This document shows, piece by piece, positions 53,190 through 61,402 of a DNA stretch of 64,000 nucleotides (position 1 is its first letter; every line of letters begins with the position of its first letter). A model generated the notes under the pieces. It worked only from the letters and a program-made list of their open reading frames with translations, had not been told where the DNA came from and ran no database searches. The position numbers and the translations under genes were made by a program. The stretch is from the NCBI RefSeq assembly GCF_039523075.1, contig NZ_BAAAEP010000024.1, forward strand, positions 3,647 through 67,646, read 5' to 3'. The stretch is from Caenispirillum bisanense. GTDB taxonomy: Bacteria > Pseudomonadota > Alphaproteobacteria > Rhodospirillales > Rhodospirillaceae.

Positions 53190-54947
53190 ATGGGCGCGCT
53201 CTACGCCGTTTCCGGGCTGCCGCTGGACCGCCTGACCGCCGCCGCCGAGCGCCTGGAAGACGGCCTGCGCCGCCAGGGCTTCGCCGCCCCCCTGCGGCTG
53301 GCGGGCAGCGCCGGCATCATCGGCGTCTGCCCGCCGCTGGCCGGCGGCGGCGGCCCCCTGGTGTATGAGTGCGCCAGCGCCCCCGACGGCACCGAAGGCG
53401 GCGCCATCGTCGCCGCCGGCACCCTGTTCTATCGCGGCGCCTGCGGCTCGGCGGCGCTGCCGGCGCTGCTGCGCGACATTGCCGCCGGCACGGTGGCCGA
53501 GGCGCTGCTGTGGGGCTGCTTCGCCGTCGCCGCCCTGGTGCGCGGCCGGCTGGTGGTGTTCAGCGACCGCACCGGCACCTTCCACCTCTATGCCGCCGAC
53601 GGCGGGCGGCTGGTGTCGTCGTCGTTCCTCGCCCTGGCGGAGGGACTGCCGCGCCGCAGCGTCGACGTCACCGCCGCCTGGGACTACGTGTTCCACGGCG
53701 CCCCCCACGGCGGCATCACGCCGCTGCGGGAAATCAGCCTGCTCGGCCCCGCCAGCCGCACCACCACCGACCGCGACGGCCGCCAGTTCACCGAAAGCCG
53801 CCCCTGCCCGCTGCCCGAGCCCAACGGCGGCGAAACCCTGGAGCAGAGCGCCGAGCGCTGCCTCGCCATCCTGGACGACCGCTTCGCCGACATCGTGCGC
53901 GGCTTCCCCGACCGGGCCGACACCGCCCTGTCCGGCGGCTACGACAGCCGGCTGATCCTGGCCCTGCTGCGGCGCCACGGCAGCACGCCGGGCCTGCACG
54001 TCTACGGCCGCGCCGACAGCGACGACGTGCGGGTGGCGCGCGCCATCTGCGCCGGCGAGAAGCTCGCCCTCGACCACACCGACAAGTCCGCCCTGCCGCT
54101 GCCCGAGCCGGCGGCCCAGGCGGAGATCGTGCGCCGCAACCTGTTCGCCTTCGACGGCTACCCCTGCGACGGCATCTTCGACAGCGGCGCCGACCTCGCC
54201 ACCCGCAGCGCCCGCTGCGCCGGCGGCCGCCTGGCGCTGAACGGCGGCGGCGGCGAGGTGTTCCGCAACTTCTTCTACCTGTCCGACCGGGCGCTGACCG
54301 CCGACGAGATGCGGCGGGTGTTCTGGCGCCAGTACGATCCCGCCACCGCCGGCGCCAGCTTCGACGAAGCGGTCTACGGCCGCAGCTTCGCCCGCCGCAT
54401 CGCCGACACCTTCGGCACCGCGCCGGACCAGCCGCTCGACCGCCAGCGCATCGAGGCGCTGTACCCCTACTTCCGCTGCCGCTGGTGGATGGGCCACAAC
54501 ACCAGCGTCAACGCCCGCCTGGGCCACGGCCTGACGCCCTTCGCCGACCCCGAGGTGGTGGGCGCGGCGCTGGCGAGCCCGCGCCCGCACAAGAACTTCG
54601 GCCGCCTGCAGGCCATGATCATCCGCCTCGCCGACCCGGCGCTGGCCGCCTACGGCTCGGCCTACGGCCATGCCTTCGACCGCCGCCCGCCGCTCGCCCG
54701 CATGGTGCGCGAGAGCCTGACCTACGTGCGGCCGCCGTGGCTGCGGGCCCGCGGCTACGGCCTGCGCCGCCGGCCGCAGCCGCTGCCGGCGCTGCTGGCG
54801 CCGGGGCGGGTGGGGGCGGTGTTCGGCTCCGGCCTTTCCTATGCCGGCCGCCTGATGCGGCTGGAGGCGCTGCACGATGCCGCCCAGCTCAACCGCGCCC
54901 TGACCCTGGAAGCGCTGTACCGCCACCTGAATGCCGACTGGGCGTGA
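53190..54947 (+). CDS. asparagine-synthetase-like protein without the glutaminase Cys
   Basis: 585 residues. The N-terminal half (about 1-215) retains the outline of the glutaminase fold: LWGCFAVAALVRGRLVVFSDRTGTFHLYAADGGRLVSSSFLALAEGL. But it begins MGALYAV with no Cys2, so glutamine hydrolysis is not expected. The C-terminal synthetase domain has the adenylation PP-loop ALSGGYDSRLILALL (SGGYDS at 248-253) and LNGGGGEVFRNFFYLSD. It should adenylate a carboxylate and use free ammonia or another amine. Similar proteins occur in capsule/exopolysaccharide loci. Downstream are a polysaccharide deacetylase and a beta-helix protein on the same strand. Confidence 0.8.
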   Translation: MGALYAVSGLPLDRLTAAAERLEDGLRRQGFAAPLRLAGSAGIIGVCPPLAGGGGPLVYECASAPDGTEGGAIVAAGTLFYRGACGSAALPALLRDIAAGTVAEALLWGCFAVAALVRGRLVVFSDRTGTFHLYAADGGRLVSSSFLALAEGLPRRSVDVTAAWDYVFHGAPHGGITPLREISLLGPASRTTTDRDGRQFTESRPCPLPEPNGGETLEQSAERCLAILDDRFADIVRGFPDRADTALSGGYDSRLILALLRRHGSTPGLHVYGRADSDDVRVARAICAGEKLALDHTDKSALPLPEPAAQAEIVRRNLFAFDGYPCDGIFDSGADLATRSARCAGGRLALNGGGGEVFRNFFYLSDRALTADEMRRVFWRQYDPATAGASFDEAVYGRSFARRIADTFGTAPDQPLDRQRIEALYPYFRCRWWMGHNTSVNARLGHGLTPFADPEVVGAALASPRPHKNFGRLQAMIIRLADPALAAYGSAYGHAFDRRPPLARMVRESLTYVRPPWLRARGYGLRRRPQPLPALLAPGRVGAVFGSGLSYAGRLMRLEALHDAAQLNRALTLEALYRHLNADWA

Positions 54948-54994
54948 CGCCGCCGGCCGCCGGTCGTCCGCTCCGCCAAGGGAGACGCTGCTGC

Positions 54995-56083
54995 ATGTTC
55001 GACACCGCCACCCATCGTCCGGCCGCGCTGCCGCCCGGCCACCGCCCGGTGCTGGCGGTGATCGTCGACACCGAGGAGGAGTTCGACTGGACCCGGCCGC
55101 TGTCGCGCGGCAACCGCGGCGTCACCGCCGTCGAGGCGCTGGAGGCCTCGCACGAGGCGGTCTATGACCGCCTCGGCCTGAAGCCGGCCTATGTCATCGA
55201 CCATCCGGTGGCGGCGACGCCGTCGTCGGCGCGCATCCTGCGGCGGCTGCAGGACGAAGGCCGCTGCGAAGTCGGCACCCACCTGCACCCGTGGGTCAAC
55301 CCGCCCGATGCCGAGATCGTCACCAGCACCACTTCCTACGCCGGCAACCTGCCGCCGGAGCTGGAGCATGCCAAGCTGTCGCTGCTGACCGACGTCATCG
55401 CCGACGCCATGGGCCGACGCCCCACCCTCTACAAGGCCGGGCGCTACGGCGCCGGGCCGAACACCTCGGCCATCCTGCACGGCCTCGGCTACACCATGGA
55501 CGCCAGCGTGGTGCCGTGGGTGAGCTTCGGCGACGACGGCGGCCCCGACTACCGGGCGGTGCCGGTGCGGCCCTACTGGTTCGGCCCCGGCGGATCGCTG
55601 CTGGAGCTGCCGCTGACCAGCGGCTTCTGCGGCCTGCTGCGGCGGCTGGGCCCGCGCCTGCACGGGCCGGTGACGCGGCCGCTCGGCATGCGCCTGCACC
55701 TGCCCGGCATCCTCGCCCGTAGCGGCCTGTTCGAGCGCGTGCGCCTGTCGCCGGAAGGCTGCACCCTGGCCGAGATGCAGCGCCTGACCCGCGCCCTGCT
55801 GAAGGACGGCGTGCAGGTCTTCACCCTCACCTACCACAGCCCGTCGGTGGCGGTGGGGCACACGCCCTATGTGCGCAGCGAAAGCCAGCGCACCGCCTTC
55901 CTCGCCACCATCCGCGCCTATGCCACCTGGTTCCGCGACAGCATGGGCGGCAGCTTCGCGACGCCGTCGGAGATCCGCAGCCTGATGCTCACCGGCGCCG
56001 CCGCCCCGGCCGCCGGCACCGCCGCTGCCGATGGTCGCGCGGCGGACGGCGGCGCCGCCACCACCACCGCCCGCGTTGCCTGA
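54995..56083 (+). CDS. polysaccharide deacetylase-like protein
   Basis: 362 residues from ATG 54995 (AAGGGAGACGC upstream). NodB-type hallmarks: the first-motif region VLAVIVDTEEEFDWTRPL, the metal-binding EVGTHLHPWVNPP, YKAGRYGAGPNTSAILHGLGYTMDASVVPW and VFTLTYHSPSVAVGHTPYVRS. It is a cytoplasmic-type start without a signal peptide. The C-terminal 30 residues are Ala/Thr-rich low complexity. Expected to remove acetyl groups from an N-acetylated sugar during exopolysaccharide synthesis. Confidence 0.85.
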   Translation: MFDTATHRPAALPPGHRPVLAVIVDTEEEFDWTRPLSRGNRGVTAVEALEASHEAVYDRLGLKPAYVIDHPVAATPSSARILRRLQDEGRCEVGTHLHPWVNPPDAEIVTSTTSYAGNLPPELEHAKLSLLTDVIADAMGRRPTLYKAGRYGAGPNTSAILHGLGYTMDASVVPWVSFGDDGGPDYRAVPVRPYWFGPGGSLLELPLTSGFCGLLRRLGPRLHGPVTRPLGMRLHLPGILARSGLFERVRLSPEGCTLAEMQRLTRALLKDGVQVFTLTYHSPSVAVGHTPYVRSESQRTAFLATIRAYATWFRDSMGGSFATPSEIRSLMLTGAAAPAAGTAAADGRAADGGAATTTARVA

Positions 56084-56102
56084 GCCCGTCCGGGAGACCG
56101 CC

Positions 56103-57404
56103 ATGACCCTGCTCCGCCGCCCTGCCCCGGCCACCGTCGCCGCCGCCGTCATCGTTGCGGGCGCCTGCCTGCTGTCGGCCGCCGACGCCCTCGCCCGCGT
56201 GCTGGAGGTGGGGCCGGGCCGCCAGTACGAGCGGCCGAGCGACGCCGCCCGCGACGTCCGCGACGGTGACGAGGTGGTGATCGCCGCCGGGGTCTATGAA
56301 GGCGACGTCGCCGTCTGGCGCGCCAACGACCTGACCATCCGCTCCACCGGCGGCCTCGCCCACATGAAGAGCAACGGCGCCACCGCCCGCGGCAAGGCGG
56401 TCTGGCTGGTCACCGGCGGCGACGTGACCATCAGCGGCATCCAGTTCTCCGGCGCCGAATCCGCCGACAAGAACGGCGCCGGCATCCGCCTGGAAGGCGC
56501 CGGGCCGCTGACCGTGCGCGACAGCGTGTTCCACGACAACCAGATGGGCATCCTGTCGGGCAACGAGGGCACCGCCCGCATCGTCATCGAGAACAGCGAG
56601 TTCTACCGCAACGGCGAGACGGTCAGCGGGTCCTACCGCGTCGGCCACAACATCTACATCGGCCGCGCCGCCAGCTTCGAGCTGCGGTTCTCGTCGGTCC
56701 ACCATGCCGTGCGCGGCCACAACGTGAAAAGTCGTGCCGCCCGCAACGTCATCGCCTACAACGAGATCGCCGACATGATCGACGGCACCTCCAGCTACCT
56801 CATCGACCTGCCGGAGGGCGGCGACAGCGTGGTGATCGGCAACGTGCTGCAGCAGGGGCCGGGCACCGACAACTACACCCTGGTGTCGTTCGGGGCGGAG
56901 AAGAAGAACCAGCCCCTCGGCACCCTGTCCATGGCCCACAACACCCTCATCAACCAGAACGGCGACGGCATCTTCGTCGCCAACCACGGCACCGAGCCGG
57001 CGCTGCTGGTGAACAACCTCTATCAGGGGCCGGGCACGCTGGTGCAGGGGCCGCACCGGCAGGAGGCGTTCCTGCACGTGCCGGCGCGCATCGGCGAGAA
57101 GGGGGCGGTGGCGACGGTGATGGAGAAGCCGTCGCAGATCCTCAGCGTCGCCAAGTCGATGATCGCCGACGGCGGCAGCGGCGGCGGGGCCGGCGCCTCG
57201 CTCGGCTTCCGCGACCCGCTGCAGCTGGATTTCCACCTCACCGCCCGCTCGCCGGCGGTGGATGCCGGGCGGGACGCCGGCAGCGCCCCCGACGGCACCA
57301 GCCTGACGCCGACCCATGTCTACGTCCACCCGCTGGCCGGCGCCCCCCGCCGCCAGACCGGCACCGCCCCCGACCTCGGCGCCTATGAGTACGAGGGCGA
57401 CTGA
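56103..57404 (+). CDS. secreted right-handed parallel beta-helix protein
   Basis: 433 residues. Signal peptide LLRRPAPATVAAAVIVAGACLLSAADALA. Repeated beta-helix rungs follow: DGDEVVIAAGVYEGDVAVWRANDLTIRSTGG, VTISGIQFSGAESADKNGAGIRLEGAGPLTVRDSVFHDNQMGILSGNEGTARIVIENSEFYRNGE, NVIAYNEIADMIDGTSSYLIDLPEGGDSVVIGNVLQQG. They resemble pectate-lyase, PbH1 and alginate-modifying proteins. It may bind, epimerise or cleave the polysaccharide handled by its operon partners. The C-terminal AVDAGRD...PDLGAYEYEGD is the common end of such secreted proteins. Confidence 0.85.
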   Translation: MTLLRRPAPATVAAAVIVAGACLLSAADALARVLEVGPGRQYERPSDAARDVRDGDEVVIAAGVYEGDVAVWRANDLTIRSTGGLAHMKSNGATARGKAVWLVTGGDVTISGIQFSGAESADKNGAGIRLEGAGPLTVRDSVFHDNQMGILSGNEGTARIVIENSEFYRNGETVSGSYRVGHNIYIGRAASFELRFSSVHHAVRGHNVKSRAARNVIAYNEIADMIDGTSSYLIDLPEGGDSVVIGNVLQQGPGTDNYTLVSFGAEKKNQPLGTLSMAHNTLINQNGDGIFVANHGTEPALLVNNLYQGPGTLVQGPHRQEAFLHVPARIGEKGAVATVMEKPSQILSVAKSMIADGGSGGGAGASLGFRDPLQLDFHLTARSPAVDAGRDAGSAPDGTSLTPTHVYVHPLAGAPRRQTGTAPDLGAYEYEGD

Positions 57405-57436
57405 GCGGCCTTGTCCGCCGCCCGGCCCAAGCGGGA

Positions 57437-58216
57437 TCAGTCCTCGGCCACCGGCACCGTGTAGTTCAGCGCCAGCCGGCCGCCGTCGGCATAGATGCAC
57501 TGGCCGGTGACGTAGCTGGCGTCGTCGCTGGCCAGGAAGGCGGCGACGGCGGCGATCTCGTCCGGGTCGCCGACCCGGCCGAGCGGCGTGCGGCTGAGGA
57601 TCTTGGTCATGGCGGCGCGGTCGGTGGCGACGCTCTGGAACACCTCGGTCATGATCGAGCCGGGGCCGACCGCGTTGACCCGGATGCCCTTGTCGGCCAG
57701 CGCCAGGGCCATGACCTTGGTCAGCTGGTTGACGCCGCCCTTGGACACCACGTAGGGGGTGATGGTCGGGATCGCCATGACGGCGTTCACCGACGACATG
57801 GTGACGATGGCGCCGCCGCCGCCCTGCGCCACCATCTGCCGCGCCACCGCCTGACAGCACAGGAACACGCCCTTCAGGTTGACGCGCAGCACGCGGTCGA
57901 AATCCTCCTCCGTCAGGTCGAGGAAGTCGCAGCCGTGGACGATGCCGGCGTTGGCGACCAGCGCATCGACGCGGCCGAAGGCATCCACCGCCGCCGCCAC
58001 CAGACTGTCCACCTGCGCCTTGCTGCCGACGTCGCAGCGCACGAACAGCGCCTGCCGGCCCTCGTCCCGCAGCACCTCGGCCGCCGCTTCGCCGCGTTGC
58101 TCGTTGACGTCGGACAGCACCACCGGCGCGCCCTCGGCGGCAAAGCGGCGGGCGCAGGCGAGACCGATGCCGGCAGCGGCGCCGGTGACGATGGTGACCT
58201 TGCCGGAAAGGCGCAT
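57437..58216 (-). CDS. short-chain dehydrogenase/reductase (classical SDR)
   Basis: 259 residues. TGAAAGIGLACAR (NAD(P) site), the NAG motif VANAGIVHG, the catalytic Ser in MSSVNAV and Tyr-x-x-x-Lys in YVVSKGGVNQLTK, and YADGGRLALNYTVP near the end. The acidic residue in VVLSDVNEQ suggests NAD preference. An intact active site distinguishes it from the SDR at 24976. The substrate is unknown; the family includes 3-oxoacyl-ACP, sorbitol and quinate/sugar dehydrogenases. Confidence 0.92.
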   Translation of the reverse strand: MRLSGKVTIVTGAAAGIGLACARRFAAEGAPVVLSDVNEQRGEAAAEVLRDEGRQALFVRCDVGSKAQVDSLVAAAVDAFGRVDALVANAGIVHGCDFLDLTEEDFDRVLRVNLKGVFLCCQAVARQMVAQGGGGAIVTMSSVNAVMAIPTITPYVVSKGGVNQLTKVMALALADKGIRVNAVGPGSIMTEVFQSVATDRAAMTKILSRTPLGRVGDPDEIAAVAAFLASDDASYVTGQCIYADGGRLALNYTVPVAED

Positions 58217-58320
58217 GGGGAGGCTCCAGTCGTTGTGAAATGCCGACAGCCGCCCGCCGACGGCGGTCGGGGCGACGTGGCAGGGAATGGTCGGGCGGGA
58301 CGCCGCGGCGGCGGCGGCCG

Positions 58321-58722
58321 TCAGCGCGGCGTGCGGTCGCCGGTGGCGCGCGGCGCGGCGATCACCAGGAAACGCACGTCGGCGTCCGACTCGTTGCGGA
58401 TCTGGTGCGCCTGCTTGGGCGAAACGTGGATGCCGTCGCCCTGCTTCAGCGTGTAGGTGCGTTCCGCCACCGCCATCACCGCCTCCCCTTCCAGCACATA
58501 GAAATACTGGCGGGCGAAGGTGTGGCTGTGGCGCTGTTCGGCGGCGCCGGGCGGCATGACTTCCTCGGTCACCGTCAGGTCGGTGCCGTCGAGCAGGCGC
58601 CAGGCCTGGCTGCGGTGCGGCCCGTCGCCCCAGTAGTAGGGCTCCGCCGCCTCGCGGTTCATCACCAGCGGCAGCGGCCCGTCGCGGTCGCGCAGGGCCT
58701 TCTTGTCGTCGTCCTTGGCCAT
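58321..58722 (-). CDS. cupin-domain protein
   Basis: 133 residues from ATG 58722 (MAKDDDKKALRDRDGPLPLVMNREAAEPYYWGDG). One cupin barrel: MPPGAAEQRHSHTFARQYFYVLEGEAVMAVAERTYTLKQGDGIHVSPKQAHQIRNESDADVRFLVI. The metal-binding His residues (RHSH, QAHQI) are present. A small-molecule binding or isomerase/dioxygenase-type role is possible. It is 17 nt from pyrD on the same strand. Confidence 0.87.
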   Translation of the reverse strand: MAKDDDKKALRDRDGPLPLVMNREAAEPYYWGDGPHRSQAWRLLDGTDLTVTEEVMPPGAAEQRHSHTFARQYFYVLEGEAVMAVAERTYTLKQGDGIHVSPKQAHQIRNESDADVRFLVIAAPRATGDRTPR

Positions 58723-58739
58723 GGCGTGCGGTCCCTGTC

Positions 58740-59795
58740 CTAGCGGTGATCGGCGCCGACCGCCTCGGCCACCGAGGCGAAGCCGTCGGCCTTCAGGCAC
58801 TCGGCCAGTTCGGCCTTGATGGCGGACACCAGCGGCGGCCCGCCGTAGATGAACGCCGTATAGAGCTGCACCAGCGACGCGCCGGCGCGAATCTTGGCAT
58901 AGGCATCGCGGCCGGAGGCGACTCCGCCGACGCCGACCAGCGGGAACCGCCCTTCCGTCGCCCGCGCCATGCGGCCGAGCAGCGCCGTCGACCGCTCGAA
59001 CAGCGGCCGGCCGGACAGGCCGCCGGTCTCGCCGCGATGGGCGGAGCGCAGGCTCTCCGGCCGCTCGATGGTGGTGTTGGAGACGATGAGGCCGTCGACC
59101 CCTTCCGCCAGCACCACGGCGGCGATGTCGGCCTCATCCTCCTCGGTCAGGTCGGGGGCGATCTTCAGCAGCAGCGGCGGCGCGTCGGCGGCCGGCAGCG
59201 CCGCGGTGGCGCGGCGCAGCAGCTCGGTCAGCGGCTCGCGGCCCTGCAGGGCGCGCAGGCCCGGCGTGTTGGGGCTGGAGACATTCAGTGTCAGGAAGTC
59301 GGCCAGCGGCGCCAGCCGGCGGATCAGCCGCTCGTAATCGGCGGTCGGGTCGTCGGTTTCCTTGTTGCGGCCAAGGTTGATGCCGATGATGGTGCGGCCG
59401 TAGGCGCGGTGCCGGGCCAGCCGCGCCGCCACCGCCTCCATGCCGTCGCTGTTGAGGCCGAAGCGGTTGATGACCGCCGCGTCCTCCTCCAGCCGGAACA
59501 CCCGCGGGCGGGCGTTGCCGGGCTGCGGGCGCGGCGTGACACCCCCCACCTCGACGAAGCCGAAGCCGAGTCGCCCCAGGGCGTGCGGGCATTCGGCGTG
59601 TTTGTCGAAGCCGGCGGCCAGGCCGATCGGGTTGCTGAACTCGCGGCCCCACACGCGGGTGGCGAGGACCGGATCGTCCGGCCGCTTATCCGATCGGACC
59701 AGGCCGCAGGACAGGGCCCGAACCGCCAGACGGTGGGCGGTTTCGGGATCGAGGCGCCGCACCAGCGGCCACGCAAGGCTGTAGAAGGTCGACAT
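58740..59795 (-). CDS. pyrD: dihydroorotate dehydrogenase (quinone), class 2
   Basis: 351 residues. It is a membrane-associated flavoprotein oxidising dihydroorotate to orotate with quinone. The N-terminal amphipathic helix MSTFYSLAWPLVRRLDPETAHRLAVRAL marks class 2. NPIGLAAGFDKHAECPHALGRLGFGFVEVGGVTPRPQPGN, LNVSSPNTPGLRALQ (catalytic Ser), LLLKIAPDLTEEDEADIAAVV and IVSNTTIERP are present. It is in an operon with the cupin downstream. Confidence 0.96.
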   Translation of the reverse strand: MSTFYSLAWPLVRRLDPETAHRLAVRALSCGLVRSDKRPDDPVLATRVWGREFSNPIGLAAGFDKHAECPHALGRLGFGFVEVGGVTPRPQPGNARPRVFRLEEDAAVINRFGLNSDGMEAVAARLARHRAYGRTIIGINLGRNKETDDPTADYERLIRRLAPLADFLTLNVSSPNTPGLRALQGREPLTELLRRATAALPAADAPPLLLKIAPDLTEEDEADIAAVVLAEGVDGLIVSNTTIERPESLRSAHRGETGGLSGRPLFERSTALLGRMARATEGRFPLVGVGGVASGRDAYAKIRAGASLVQLYTAFIYGGPPLVSAIKAELAECLKADGFASVAEAVGADHR

Positions 59796-59970
59796 GGCGG
59801 CGGAATTTACCCGAGCCGCCGCCGCTTGACCAGTATGCCCTTACTTTCGTCACCCTGTCTGATGGCGGGGAGAGGACAGGGGTCGCAAGTTTCCCTTTGG
59901 CGTGCCGGTTGAAAATGCCATAAGAGAATTGTGGTGGGGCTTACCCCGTTGGACCGTGAGGGGGAAGAGC

Positions 59971-60384
59971 ATGCCGCTTCTGGCGTGGCGGGACGCACTG
60001 AGCGTCGGCGATCCTGGGATCGACGGCGATCATAAGAAGCTGATCCAGTTCGTGAACGACCTTCAGGATGCCATCGACGGCCGCAAACCTGACCGGGTGG
60101 TGGGCAAGATCATTCTGGAGCTGGTGCAGTATACGAAGGAGCACTTCAGCCGCGAGGAGGCGGTGATGAAGGGCTGCGGCTATCCGGACTATGAACGGCA
60201 CCGCGCCATTCATCAGGCGCTGACCCGGCAGGTGCTGGTGATGGCGGAGCGCTACGTGCGCACCCCCACCGACGCGGTGAAGCAGGAACTCATCGACTTC
60301 CTGGCCGCCTGGCTGGTCGAGCACATCATCAAGGAAGACCGCAAGGTCGGCGCCTATCTGCACGGCAAGCGCGTGTGGGTGTGA
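59971..60384 (+). CDS. bacteriohemerythrin
   Basis: 137 residues from ATG 59971 (GGGGAAGAGC before). The complete di-iron ligand set is visible: His21, His58, Glu62, His77, His81, His118, Asp123 (GDHKKLI; KEHFSREEA; YERHRAIH; WLVEHIIKEDRK). A single-domain cytoplasmic O2-binding protein for oxygen storage or sensing, common in motile microaerophilic alphaproteobacteria. Upstream in-frame codons from 59902 lack a ribosome site. Confidence 0.95.
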   Translation: MPLLAWRDALSVGDPGIDGDHKKLIQFVNDLQDAIDGRKPDRVVGKIILELVQYTKEHFSREEAVMKGCGYPDYERHRAIHQALTRQVLVMAERYVRTPTDAVKQELIDFLAAWLVEHIIKEDRKVGAYLHGKRVWV

Positions 60385-60448
60385 CGGGGCCGCGCCGCCG
60401 CCCCGAGTCGTTTGCCTCGGCCGGCGCTTCCGGCTAAGAAGGGTCCAG

Positions 60449-60470
60449 GGGCGGCCAGCCACGGCCGCCC
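60449..60470 (+). terminator. GC-rich hairpin after the hemerythrin gene
   Basis: Perfect 8-bp stem GGGCGGCC / GGCCGCCC with a 6-nt loop, 24 bp before the HAD gene GTG. No U-tract; it may also affect translation of the downstream gene. Confidence 0.4.
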
Positions 60471-60493
60471 GCCGATGAGAGACCGCGCCCCCC

Positions 60494-61288
60494 GTGCCCA
60501 CCCTGAAGGCGATCATCTTCGACCTCGACGGCACCATCGCCGAGACCGAGGAGGCCCATCGCGAGGCCTTCAACCGGGCCTTCGCGGCGGAGGGCATGGA
60601 CTGGCGGTGGGACGCCGCCACATGGTCGGGCCTGCTGGAGATCGCCGGCGGCCGCAACCGCCTCACCGCCTGGCTGGCCGACCACCGGCCGGAGCTGCTG
60701 AAGGGCGAACAGGCCACGTCCCTGCTTGACCGCCTGCACGGCGCCAAGGACCGCCTCTACCGCGACATTCTGGAAGCCGGCGAAATCCCCCTGCGGCCGG
60801 GCATCCGCACCCTGGTGGCCGAGGCCCGCGCCGCCCGCCTGCGCATCGCCATCGCCACCACCAGCCGCCGCGCCATCGCCCGGCGGGTGCTGGAATGCTG
60901 CCTCGACCCGCAGGCGCCGGAGTGGTTCCACGCCTTCCTCGGCCACGAGGACGCCACCTACCGCAAGCCGCACCCGGACATCTACCGCCGCGCCGCCGCC
61001 CGTCTGCGGCTGGCCCCGGAGGAATGCCTGGCGCTGGAGGACAGCGCCATCGGCGTGGCGGCGGCGGTTGGCGCCGGGGTGCCGGTGGTGGCGACGGTGA
61101 CCCCCTACTCCGAAGGCCACGACTTCGCCGGCGCCGTCGCCGTGCTGTCGGACCTGGGCGAGCCCGGCGCCCCCTGCCGCGTCATCGCCGCGCCGCCACG
61201 CAGCGTCGGCGGGCCGCGCTGCGACCTCGCCGCCCTGCGCCGGCTGCACCGCGCCGCCGTGAAGGCGCGGCGGGCGCAAAGGCTTTAG
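60494..61288 (+). CDS. HAD-superfamily hydrolase (CbbY/phosphoglycolate phosphatase-like)
   Basis: 264 residues from GTG 60494. HAD motif I FDLDGTIAETE with nucleophile Asp10 and Asp12; motif II IATTSRRA; motif III YRKPHPDIY; motif IV ALEDSAIGVAAAVGAGVPVVAT. The cap region EAFNRAFAAEGMDWRWDAATWSGLLEIAGGRNRL resembles CbbY, a xylulose-1,5-bisphosphate phosphatase in Calvin-cycle organisms. No Rubisco genes are in view, so only a general sugar-phosphate phosphatase call is safe. Confidence 0.88.
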   Translation: MPTLKAIIFDLDGTIAETEEAHREAFNRAFAAEGMDWRWDAATWSGLLEIAGGRNRLTAWLADHRPELLKGEQATSLLDRLHGAKDRLYRDILEAGEIPLRPGIRTLVAEARAARLRIAIATTSRRAIARRVLECCLDPQAPEWFHAFLGHEDATYRKPHPDIYRRAAARLRLAPEECLALEDSAIGVAAAVGAGVPVVATVTPYSEGHDFAGAVAVLSDLGEPGAPCRVIAAPPRSVGGPRCDLAALRRLHRAAVKARRAQRL

Positions 61289-61402
61289 CAACTCCCTCGG
61301 CGCTAGACTGTCGCAAAACCGTCCCCGACCGGCCGAAGGTCGGATGGACGAGAGGCTACGACTTTCGGTAAAGTCGGCGCGTCTGGAGAGGGGTGAGGGG
61401 TT

